Source of the DNA: Abelmoschus esculentus
Lineage: Eukaryota; Streptophyta; Magnoliopsida; Malvales; Malvaceae
Reading direction: 5' to 3'
Length of the DNA stretch: 64,000 bases
Assembly: GCA_035048815.1 (NCBI GenBank)
Contig: JAUCBN010000042.1
Coordinates: forward strand, 9,982,001-10,046,000
Under the pieces are notes generated by a model. It was not told the DNA's origin, ran no database searches, and saw nothing but the letters and a program-made list of their open reading frames with translations. Shown here piece after piece: positions 47,936 to 58,237 of the stretch (the stretch's first letter is position 1; every line of letters begins with the position of its first letter). The position numbers and the translations under genes were made by a program.

Positions 47936-49736
47936 TGATATGAATCCGGTTGCGAAATATCCGAATTTGTATATGTGATTGCTCGATCGTGATTCTAGTA
48001 AGTAATTGATATGATTACAAGATGATACGACAATAGAATGATGATAAGTTGATTGTTGTGTTTAGGATGAAGTATGGAAAATATGGATGTATGGTTGATG
48101 GAAATGAAAAGATGAAATGTAATTGATGGTGCAGTGTAAACAAAGGAGGAACCAACACTAAAAAGTGAAAAACCATTCCTTAAGAGTTTTTAAACCATGA
48201 CTTGGGTGAAAGGCTAATGGATTGCAACCCTCTAGTTATATGAACTAGGAAACAACAATATAAAAAAACTGAAAAGGGATTAATGCCACAAGAACAATCT
48301 TGCAAGCCGATAAAGTTCAAAAAGAACTATAAAAGAGAACACTTTCAAAGTTTAATATATGCCAAAAGTTGTTCCTTTTACAATGAAATGAGTGCCTATT
48401 TATAGGTGTAAGACAACAACAAATTGATTAGCCTAGACAAAGATTAAAGACTCATTTTTCTGGTGTTAAAGGCCTATTAATTTGTAGGTTATCCTATCTC
48501 CAATTGACAGCCAAAAAGGTTTTGGCTAACAAGGATGAATGTGGACATCGTAAGATGAATGTAGACATACATATCATCCACATGGAGAAACTCTTGGGCT
48601 AATGAACTTGATTAAGTTGTCATTCATCCTCCATTAATGGGCTGTTGATAAAGCATTGAATTCAGCAATTGAATGGCCTCTTGAATTTGTTGAACAAGCA
48701 TCTTGTGACTATTCCCGTACTGAATTTCCAGCATGCACTATCTTCACTAATTTAATCATATCTTAAGATCCTGATATCGGATGGAGGTGATTCAAAGTGC
48801 GTTGGAAAGCTAAGAAATTGAGGAATAAGTTTGAAGAAGACCTAAAGACTCAAATATTCTCGTATACAATCCAAAAATGGCGAACAAGTTGACTGATATT
48901 CCTTGAACTCCCTCCTTAAGTGTTGCTTTAATTCTTGCCTTTACTCTCCCTTAAGTGCTGATAATGAAGGCTTTCATTGCATGTCTTCTCTGTTAAAAAC
49001 TGATAAGCTTTATGGAGGATTAAGTAGCTCTTAAGTAGTATTTAAGTGCCTCTTTAAGTGGTGTATTTAGGAGCTCTTCAATGCATTGTTTTCTTGCTGA
49101 AACTGAAAGCCTTTAAGTGGTGTGTAAATCTCCCTTGAATGTCTTGAAGCTGATCAGCCATCATGGTGTCTTCAAGGGTCTTTAATTGGTAGTAAATGAC
49201 TTGTCATTCTTGTATAAAATGATCAGCCATTTGATCCCAAATGAATACCCTAGATGAAAATATAAGCAACCATTAGATAAAAATTTTATTCAATAAAATA
49301 AAAGTGAATGCATGAAACATATTTAATGAGCTAGTTTAATTAATGAAACTAGTTACATTGAATGATCTAGTTTAATTAATTAATCCACACACTAAATGAA
49401 CTCATAAACATAAGAAAACTAACATGCTTTAAGTGAACTATCATGCATTAATTAAACTAATGAACTTAATTGAACTAACATGCTTAAATGAATATCAAGC
49501 ATTATTTATTCATACACACATGCTGAAATTAAATTTAAAAAACTTAAGAAAGAACTCATGCAAACTCATGCACAAGTAGGAGGCTGTATTGTTCCAACAT
49601 AGTTGGTGTTGCATTCTCTAATTTCCAGCCTTGAATAAATAGATTTCCCATGGCCTCTTGAAATTTCTTGGTTTTAGCACGAGTTATAGGTCCAATAGGA
49701 AATTCTTCTGATTCATTGTTGGTTGTGATCGTATCA
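47936..49736 (-). repeat. 3' LTR of the CRM-like element
   Basis: 1,801 bp. It matches the 5' LTR (1,806 bp) throughout with scattered substitutions and a few small indels, so the insertion is not recent. The pol frame enters it from 49736 and continues to 49556. Confidence 0.92.
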
Positions 49737-50062
49737 TTCCCTCCCTCTTGAATGCGATTTGACCCCAAATCGTCACCTACATGAAATGGAGATAAATCAG
49801 CCACATTGAATGTTGCACTGACATTAAACTCACCTGGGAGGTCTAATTGATAGGCATTATCATTGACACGCTTGATCAATTGAAAAGGACCATCAATTTT
49901 GATTTACGTTGGGCTGGAAATCTTTCTTTTCTCATGTACAACCAAACCCAATCTCCGGGCTCGAATGTAATTTGTTTACGTCCCTTGTTAGCTTGTTGTT
50001 CATATTGCCTAGTTCTCTTTTCAATATTGTCCCGCACTTGTTGATGGAGTTTTTTGACAAAT
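49556..50062 (-). pseudogene. Integrase C-terminal tail, extending into the 3' LTR
   Basis: A minus-strand frame of 107 codons from 49879 to 49556 reads NDNAYQLDLPGEF, SATFNVADLSPFHVGDD and QEGGNDT, then crosses the LTR edge at 49736 into FPIGPITRAKTKKFQEA. The sequence upstream to 50062 continues the integrase C-terminal region with several stops. In plant CRM chromoviruses the integrase C-terminus is proposed to guide integration to centromeric chromatin. Here about 60 codons of it come from LTR sequence, so each LTR carries a copy (see 56421-56320). Confidence 0.8.
49737..49749 (-). other. Polypurine tract
   Basis: The minus strand reads AAGAGGGAGGGAA directly next to the 3' LTR at 49736. 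It lies inside the pol tail reading frame. Confidence 0.85.
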
Positions 50063-51047
50063 TCAGACTTGTTTTCTCCCAGCTTTATTCACAATTTGAT
50101 CAACGGGCAAAGGTAATAAATCCAATGGAGTTAAGGGATTGAAACAACCATATACTATTTCAAATGGTGACATTTTAGTGGCGGAATGAATGGATCGGTT
50201 GTAAGCAAACTCCACATGTGGCAAGCTTTCGTCCCAAGTCCTCAAATTCTTTTTGATGATTATCCTCAACAACATGGATAACACCCGGTTCACCACTTTA
50301 GTTTGACAATCTATTTGTGGATGGCAAGTTGTGGAAAATAACAACTTGGTTCCAATCTTGCTCCATAATGTTCTCCAAAAATGGCTTAAGAATTTCACAT
50401 CTCGATCAGATACGGTAGTTCTTGGAACACCATGCAATCTCATGATTTCCCTGAAAAATAAATTAGCAACATGTGAAGCATCATTAGTCTTATTACAAGG
50501 AATAAAATGAGCCATTTTAGAGAATCGATCCACTCTTTGTATTCTTTGTACGTGGCAGCCCAAGTACAAAATCCATGGATATGTCTACCCAAGATACATT
50601 AGGAATAGGTAGTGGAGTATATAGGCCATGGGGCATGGCTTTTGACTTGGCCTTTCTACATGTGATACAACGATCACATAGCCTCTCAACATCTCGTTTC
50701 ATCTTTGGCCAATACAAGTGCTCTTGAAGCATGTTCAACGTCTTCGCTACTCCAAAATGTCCCATTAGTCCTCCCCCATGTGCTTCCTTGAGGAGCAACT
50801 CTGGAATGGATCCTTGTGGGATGCAAAGCTTCCCTTCCTTGAATAGGTATCCATCATCTCTATAAAACTTATCATGTGCACCTTTCTCACAAATTTTGTA
50901 CACTTCACCAAAATCATGGTCAGACTCGTATAATTCCTTAATGAAAGCAAAACCTAACAATTTAGAGTCTAAGGTGTTAAGAAGGGCATACCTACGTGAC
51001 AGTGTATCAGCAACAATATTTTGCTTACCCTTTTTATACATGATCAC
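50063..51047 (-). pseudogene. Integrase of the CRM-like element
   Basis: The HHCC zinc finger is intact in outline (HFGVAKTLNMLQEH, then CDRCITC) at about 50650-50780. The catalytic core follows with MDFVLGLP at about 50570-50595. After a frameshift near 50550 come VDRFSKMAHFIP, SDRDVKF and the CHPQ..CQTKVVNR segment. In that last motif the catalytic Glu is replaced by Lys (codon 50297-50299). FAYNRSIHSATKMSPFEIVYG follows. The enzyme would join element DNA to the chromosome. With the Glu change and frameshift it is inactive. Confidence 0.9.
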
Positions 51048-52350
51048 ATAAGGGAAGGCTTCAAGAAACTCAACCCATTTGGCATGTCTCTTGTTTAGCT
51101 TATGCTGACCCTTGATGTGCTTTAATGCCTCGTGGTCTGTATGGATGATGAATTCCTTAGACCATAGGTAATGCTACCAAGTTTCCAAGGTCCGAATTAG
51201 TGCATACATTTCCTTATCATAGGTCGGATAATTGAGTGTAGCTCCACTCAATTTCTCACTAAAGTAGGCTATGGTGTGTCCTTCTTGAGATAAAACTGCT
51301 CCAATTCCCAAACCTGAAGCATCACATTCAACCTCAAAAACTTTGTTAAAATCAGGTAAAGTTAATAATGGTGCATTAATTAAACAATCCTTAATCAGGT
51401 TAAAGGATTTCTCTTGTTCTTCACCCTAAAAGAAGTTGGAATTCTTTTTAATGACCCCGGTTAAAGGAGCAGCTAAGGTGCTGAAATTGGGTACAAACCG
51501 ACGATAGAAGCTTGCTAAACCATGGAAGCTTCTAACTTGGTTAATGCTTGTGTTGGTCTAGTCCATTCCTCAATTGCCTTAACCTTTTCTATATCAATTT
51601 CTAATCCATCTGCACTCACAACAAAACCTAGGAAAACAACCTTGTTAGTGCAAAATATGCATTTTTGTAGATTAGCATAAAATCTTTCATTTCTCAAAAC
51701 ATCTAATACTGACCTTAGATGTTGAACATGTTCACTCAAACTCTTGCTATATTTAAGAATATCATCAAAATACACTACACAAAACTTACCTAAGAATTGT
51801 CTAAGGATGTGATTCATTAATCTCATGAAAGTGCTTGGTGCATTAGTAGACCGAACGGCATAACCAACCACTCATATAATCCTTGTTTAGTCTTGAATGC
51901 AGTTTTCCACTCATCCCCTTCTTGCATTCGAATTTGGTGGTAACCACTTTTAAGATCAATCTTAGAGAATACCTTAGAACCACTAAGCTCATCTAACATA
52001 TCATCTAAACATGGAATAGAATGACGATACTTTACTGTTATTTTGTTAACCGCACGACAGTCCACACACATGCACCATGTACCATCTTTCTTAGGCACAA
52101 GTAGAACAGGTATTGCACAAGGACTAAGGCTCTCTCTAATATAACCCTTTTCCATCAAATCTGAAACTTGCCATTGTAACTCCTTAGTTTTCTCGGGGTT
52201 ACATCTATAAGCTGGTCGGTTAGGAATGATTGCACCAGGAACAAAGTCAATTTGATGCTCTATTCCACGAATTGGAGTGGAATCTCTTCTGGAAATAGGT
52301 CTCATATTCCTGCAACAATGAAACAATAAAAGATGGCAGATTTGGGTCAA
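51048..52350 (-). pseudogene. Reverse transcriptase and RNase H of the CRM-like element
   Basis: RT runs from RGIEHQIDFVPG (about 52270) through KKDGTWCMCVDCRA, SKIDLKSGYHQIRM and WLVMPFGL. A frameshift falls near 51865, then come STFMRLMNHILRQF and YFDDIL (about 51740-51757). Another frameshift near 51535 precedes the RNase H part, recognisable by ECDASGLGIG (about 51310-51340), LNYPTYDKEMYAL and IIHTDHEALKH (about 51130-51165). In-frame stops lie near 51427 and 51178. The linker upstream (52351-52575) to protease is full of stops and has no recognisable protein. Confidence 0.9.
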
Positions 52351-52575
52351 GATTGTTAGTGCTTAAAATAACTCTCCTTGTACATAAGTACAAGAATCAT
52401 CTTTTCCGAAAACAAATTCTTTCTTATCTCTTTTTCTTTAGCAAAAATGCTAACTCTCTTTTTTTCTTCTTTTTCTCTCCTTTTTCCGCTCGGATGTTAC
52501 CTCACTCTCCTTGGTTCTTCTCTCAATTTTGATATCACTCTCTTTGGCTTTTTAAAGGCTTTCTCTTAAATGAAG

Positions 52576-52826
52576 TTAATCTTTGTGAACTTGCTTTGGT
52601 GAAAGTGGGGCTAGAGTGATCTTCCTTGCTTCATGGGTGAAGGTATACCGATTGGTATAACCATCATGTATGACTCTCCTATCGAACTGCCATGGTCTTC
52701 CTAACAAGAGATGACCGACGTGCATTGGCACAACATCACATAACACCTCATCTTTGTATTTGCCAATGGAAAAAGGCACAATAACTTGTTTGATCACTTT
52801 AAGTTCTCCTCCATCATTAAGCCACT
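52576..52826 (-). pseudogene. Protease-domain end of the CRM-like element
   Basis: A minus-strand frame from 52797 to 52576 reads VPFSIGKYKDEVLCDV, MHVGHLLLGRPWQFD and KITLAPLSP, the second half of the retropepsin region. It is separated from the gag-protease frame by a one-base insertion near 52822-52826. The homologous segment in the remnant at 626-1290 is shorter. Confidence 0.85.
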
Positions 52827-54148
52827 GTTAACTTGTAGGGATGTGGATGCTTGGTCGTTTCTAGGCCAAGTTTATCTACCATTAAAGTACTACCAACGTT
52901 AGTGCAACTACCACCATCGATAATGACAAAGCATACCTTTCCATTAATATGGCAGCGAGTATGGAAAATGTTCTCGCGTTGCTGATCCTCATCAATTGCT
53001 TGCATGCTTAGGCTCCTTTTAACAACAAGGACCTCTCCATCTACGGCATGTTCCAACTCTTCTTCTTCAAATTCTTTATCATCATCATCATCCCCCTCTT
53101 GGTCAGTTTCAATCTCTCCATCATAACGGATGAACATAGTGTTGCGGTTAGGGCATTGGCTAGCAATGTGACCTCTCCCCAAACACTTGAAGCATTGTAC
53201 ATCACGGGATCGATTTGGCATGGCTGGACTCTTTCCCTTGTTGGTTTCAACGATGAGTTTGATATTCTTTGATGGTCTGGCTCGGTCATTAGGAGTAAAG
53301 GATGTATTCTTTTTTACGTTACTTTGCCCCCATTTAGAAGTAGAACCTCCAAAGACTCGGGGTGCACCTTTCCTTCCGAGTTGCTTCTCCACCTTCATGG
53401 CCATATGACCCATGTCTTCTATTTCTATGTAATGTTGTAACTCAATAATGGCTACAATGTTAGGATCAAGACCAGATAGAAACCTTGCCGTAGTGGCTTC
53501 TCGATCCTCATCAATGTTGGCTCGGATCATGGCTACCTCCATGTCTTTATAATAATCCTCAACACTACGATTGCCTTGTGTAAGGTTTTGAAGCTTGTTA
53601 AACAACTCTCTATGGTAGTGAGTTGGAATGAATCTTCTACGCTTCACAGCTTTCATCTCATTCCAAGTAGAAATAGGATGTTCACCATTGCGTCTCCTGC
53701 TAGATGTCAATTGATCCCACCATATAAGTGCATAATCCGTAAACTCAATGGCTGCGAGTTTTACCTTTTTAAGCTCTGAATAGTTATGACACTCAAAGAT
53801 GTGTTCAACCTTCTTTTCCCATGCGAGGTATGCTTCTGGATCCGTTCTTCCTTGAAAAGGAGGAATGATAATTTTGATGTTGCTGAGATTATCATCCACT
53901 CATGGACGTGCTCTTTGGCCTTGTTGTGCCATACTATGTTGGGATGATTGATCAAGTTCATGCACATCATCATCCCCTTCAGGATGATACTCCTCATTAC
54001 CATGATAAGCTTGTGAAATTTCAAGTTGATCAATTCATTCTAATAAGGGATCCAATTGTTGTTGAATCATCTTTGCCATTGCTTGTAGCAATGCTTGATT
54101 TTGCAAATTGGGAACTCCTTCACCACTGTGACCAGATCTTTGTGACAT
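52817..54148 (-). pseudogene. Gag and protease start of the CRM-like element
   Basis: The likely start is ATG at 54148 (MSQRSGHSGEG). Two in-frame TGA codons, near 54040 and just before MDDNLSNIK (53899), interrupt the N-terminal region. Gag motifs follow: FQGRTDPEAYLAWEKKVE, ALIWWDQLTSSRRR, and a CCHC knuckle CFKCLGRGHIASQC at about 53160-53205. An acidic stretch (EGDDDDDKEFEEEE) comes next, then the protease active-site motif VIIDGGSCTNV at about 52900-52930. The 361-codon open piece from 53899 is the best-preserved coding segment of the element. The product would package element RNA. Confidence 0.9.
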
Positions 54149-54600
54149 GATTAGATAAAAAAAATTAAACCTTACCAACACAAATCCTCACCTTTCCACT
54201 CCAAAGAAAATGCACTCACACTCGTGTTTCTCTCGGGATAGGCTTTTCCCCTTAATGCACACTCTTACCTTTTACCACTCTTGCTCTCTTTTCTAAGTCC
54301 GTAGAGAACTTACTCAAGGCTTAACAAGTTTTCTTTGTGGAATTCGGCTAAAACAAAATGGTTAGGAAAAGAAATCACGAAATAGGTAGCAAACGGATGG
54401 TAAAAAAGAGATAAAATAGGAATCTGAAGAAAATGTGATAAAAATACAACCCAACCTTTTTTCACTTTTAAGATATGATCCCTCCCTCTTGAACTTTTTT
54501 TTTGAGATTTTGGATTTTTTTTTGCAATATTTTTTGACTTTTTTTTTGTTTTCTAACCCGAGATAGAGAAAAAAAACAAAATGCTTACTGAATCGCCAAT

Positions 54601-54613
54601 GCTCTGATTACCA
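54601..54613 (-). other. Primer-binding site with one extra base
   Basis: The minus strand reads TGGTAATCAGAGC, the initiator-tRNA-Met site with an added A, two bases from the 5' LTR at 54616. About 450 bp of noncoding leader (54149-54600) separates it from gag. Confidence 0.8.
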
Positions 54614-54615
54614 AT

Positions 54616-56421
54616 TGATATGAATCCGGTTGCGGAATATCCGAATTTGTATATGTGATTGCCCGATCGTGATTCTAGTAAGTAATTGATATGATTACAA
54701 GATGATATGACAATGGAATGATGATAAGTTGATTGTTGTGTTTAGGATGAAGTATGGAAAATATGGATGTATGGTTGATGAAAATGAAAAAATGAAATGT
54801 AATTGATTGTGCGGTGTAAACAAAGGAGGAGGAACCAACACTAAAAAGTGAAGACCCGTTCCTGAAGAGTTTTTAAACCGTGACTTGGGTGAAAGGCTAA
54901 TGGATTGCAACCCTCTAGTTATATGAACTAGGAACCAACAATATAAAAAAAATGAAAAGGGATTAATCCCACAAGAACAATCTTGCAAGCCGATAAAGTT
55001 CAAAAAGAACTATAAAAGAGAACACTCTCAAAGTTTAATATATGCCAAAAGTTGTTCCTTTTACAATGAAATGAGTGCCTATTTATAGATGTAAGACATC
55101 AACAAATTGATTAGCCTAGACAAAGATTAAAGACTCATTATTTTGGTGTTAAAGGCCTATTAATTTGTAGGTTATCCTATCTTCAATTGACAGCCAAAAA
55201 GGTTTGATCTAACAAGGATGAATGTGGACATTCGTAAGATGAATGTAGACATACATATCATCCACATGGAGAAACTCTTGGGCTAATGAACTTGATTAAG
55301 TTGTCATTCATCCTCCTTTAATGGGCTGTTGATAAAGCATTGAATTCAGCAATTGAATGGCCTCTTGAATTTGTTGAACAAGCATCTTGTGACTATTCCC
55401 GTACTGAATTTCCAGCATGCACTGTCTTCACTAATTTAATCATATCTTAAGCTCCTGATATCGGATTGAGGTGATTAAAAGTGCGTTGGAAATCTAATAA
55501 ATAGAGGAATAAGTTTGAAGAAGACCTCAAGACTCAAATATGCTCGTATCCAATCTAAAAATGGTGAACAAGTTGACTGATGTTCCTTGAACTCCCTCCT
55601 TAAGTGTTGCTTTAGTTCTTGCCTTTACTCTCCCTTAAGTGCTGATAATGAAGGCTTTCATTGCATGTCTTCTCTGTTAAAAACTGATAAGCTTTATGAA
55701 GGATTAAGTAGCTCTTAAGTAGTATTTAAGTGCCTCTTTAAGTGGTGTATTTAGGAGCTCTTCAATGCATTGTTTTCTTGCTGAAACTGAAAGCCTTTAA
55801 GTGGTGTGTAAATCTCCCTTGAATGTCTTGAAACTGATCAGCCATCATGGTGTCTTCAAGTGTCTTTAATTGGTAGTAAATGACTTGTCATTCTTGTAGA
55901 AAATGATCAGCCATTTGATCCCAAATGAATACCCTAGATGAAAAATATAAGCAACCATTTGATTACAACTTTATTTAATAAAATAAAAGTGAATGCATGA
56001 AACATATTTAATGAGCTAGTTTAATTAATGAAACTAGTTACATTGAATGATCTAGTTTAATTAATTTATCCACACACTAAATGAACTCATAAACATAAGA
56101 AAACTAACATGCTTTAAGTGAACTATCATGCATTAATTAAACTAATGAACTTAATTAAACTAACATGCTTAAATGAATATCAAGCATTATTTATTCATGC
56201 ACACATGCTGAAATTAAATTTAAAAAACTTAAGAAAGAAATCATGCAAACTCATGCACAAGTAGGAGGCTGTATTGTTCCAATATAGTTGGTGTTTCATT
56301 CTCTAATTTCTAGCCTTGAATAAATAGATTTCCCACGGCCTCTTCAAATTTCTTGGTTTTAGCACGAGTCATAGGTCCAATAGGAAATTCTTCTGATTCA
56401 TTGTTGGTTGTGATCGTATCA
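54616..56421 (-). repeat. 5' LTR of the CRM-like element
   Basis: 1,806 bp, TGATATGAATCC to GATCGTATCA. Because pol ends inside the 3' LTR, this LTR also contains the FPIGPMTRAKTKKF coding tail at about 56310-56400. There it reads in from satellite sequence, giving a spurious satellite-LTR fused frame. Confidence 0.92.
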
Positions 56422-56775
56422 CTCATTGAGCTTATGTCGCGATGAATAGCACTTCTCTTTGAGTGCATGTCATATTGAACGGTCCCTCTCATTAACCACT
56501 CTCTTTGAGCGTATGATGCGATGCATGAACCCTCTCTTCGAGTGCAAGTCATGATGAATGATCTCTCTCTTTGAGTGTATACCATGATGGACGACCCCTC
56601 TCATTGAGTGTATGTCGCGATGACTGACCCTTTTCTTCTTTCTGCATGTCATAATGAACGTCCCATTCTTAAAGCGTATACCGTGATGGACGACACCTCT
56701 CTTTGAGCGTATGTCATGGTGAATGACCCCTTTCTTCAAGCGTCTGCTATAATGAACGATCTCTCTCTTTTAGAG
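56422..56775 (-). repeat. 33-bp satellite, array block 7 (reverse orientation)
   Basis: About 350 bp between the CRM-like element and the next solo LTR. It begins with the CTCAT duplication and ends with TAGAG (56771-56775). Confidence 0.94.
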
Positions 56776-58237
56776 TGATATGGGGGATTCGTTGCTTCAA
56801 AAACAACGATCCTTGTTTGAAACGGATCTAGGATAGTAGCAAGCAAGTCTCTGCAATAAACACAACATTATGGATGTTATAATGATGTTAAAACAATAAG
56901 AAAACAAAGAAAAAAAAAACTGAAACAAAGAAGAAAAGGGATGAAGGAATTCTGGCAGTTTCTGGAGGTTAATGAAGATGAAATGCTCCGAAGGCTTTCA
57001 TGGAAGCATTAAAACGTCCAAAATGGCAGAATTGGATGTTTAAGTTGCTGGGAAATAACAACGACGTTGAACTCGAAAGAACCTGAACAATATACTGAGC
57101 GGACCCGAATCAAATACGTTCTTCGTCAACGGACTTGGACCCTCTAGATAGCGATCCAGGAACCCGAAGTATCAAGGATTTGACACACTCAAACAAAGTC
57201 TGAATTTGTCAAGAAAAGTTCAATGAAGAACTGAAATTGAGAGAAAATCTCACAAGTGATTTTATTCATAAAAATATCTACCCTTTTCTTTACAAAATTA
57301 AGTAAATATATAGGAATAAAGGAGAAGTTGGCCAAATTTGAATTTGTGGCCTTAATTCAAACGAAAATTAAAATTTTAAATGCTCAAATAACTTCTCCTA
57401 GGCTCCTAATATCCTTAGCCACATGTTTTGGCACTTAAAACACATTAAACATGTGTTTAATGTTTGAATTTGAATAAGAAACCACTCATTCTTATCCAAT
57501 GTTGCTGATTGGTCTTCAAAGCAAGGGCCTTGTTTGGCTTGCTTGCTTTTGGACGCCCAAACTTGTGGAAAAGGGTGCTATGTGGGCCCCACATTCATGG
57601 CACATGCGTAGGACACCTGCTCTTCGTGTACGATAGGTTTCAGCTGCTGTAGGTCACTTCAACTTGAGTTGAGTTGAGCTGGAAATGGAGATGAGCTGAA
57701 ACGAACTAGCTAAGAGTGTTAGGAGCTACATGGAGCTGTGAGCTAAGCCTCTGAGCTGCCTCGAGCTAAGGTGAGCTGCGTGCACACCATTGAGCTTCTT
57801 CTGAGCTAAATATAATCCACTTGAGCTGGTATTGAACTGCATACGCTCTCCTGAGCTGGAGATGAGCTGGGTATGCCCACTTGAGCTAAGGTTCTCCTAA
57901 GTACCTATATTAGAACAAGGCAAACACATCTAAAAAGCCTTGTAGTCTTATTTTAACCACACAAACACACTTAAAACCAAATGCAAACATAATTAACATA
58001 GTATATACATAAGTAAACACACATACTAATATATATACCTAAATATGTCACATATCAACATGCAACACATTATAAACAACATATTCTAAGGCAAGAACAT
58101 TCTCAAATGAATCTGAAATGTTAGCATAAGTAAGGAAAAGAGCTTTCCTGTATTTCTTTGCCTTAGAACGTGTGATAGGTCCTGATGGTAAGACCTCCGT
58201 ATCAACCTGTTGAACTTGACATGATGTGCTCACATCA
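56776..58237 (-). mobile_element. Solo LTR, minus orientation, with 5-bp target duplication
   Basis: A 1,462-bp LTR starting TGATATGGGGG and ending GTGCTCACATCA. It is flanked by TAGAG at 56771-56775 and 58238-58242, both part of a type C satellite monomer. It matches the reverse complement of 45743-47069. At its 5' end on the minus strand it encodes a pol tail: DVSTSCQVQQVDTEVLPSG, then PITRSKAKKYRKA. The tail stays open to 58048. It is AGCT-rich around 57660-57890. Confidence 0.9.

Larger units (their letters stand above)
47936..56421 (-). mobile_element. CRM-like chromovirus (Ty3/gypsy), structurally complete, degenerate
   Basis: An 8,486-bp minus-strand element. The 3' LTR is 47936-49736 and the 5' LTR 54616-56421, with termini TGATA and TATCA. 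Perfect 5-bp target duplication CTCAT lies at 47931-47935 and 56422-56426, joining a satellite monomer. The primer site is at 54601-54613 and the polypurine tract at 49737-49749. Order on the minus strand is gag, protease, RT, RNase H, integrase, then a pol tail running into the 3' LTR. Stops and frameshifts occur throughout, and the integrase catalytic Glu is Lys. The CRM assignment is inferred from TGAT/ATCA-type termini, the RT and integrase motifs and the LTR-overlapping tail. Confidence 0.9.

Noticed and set aside
49847..50142. Plus-strand ORFs of 65 and 77 codons
   Set aside because: Antisense to the integrase C-terminal region of the CRM-like element.
56310..56585. Minus-strand frame joining satellite repeats to GPMTRAKTKKF
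   Set aside because: Same kind of accidental fusion across the 5' LTR edge of the CRM-like element at 56421.
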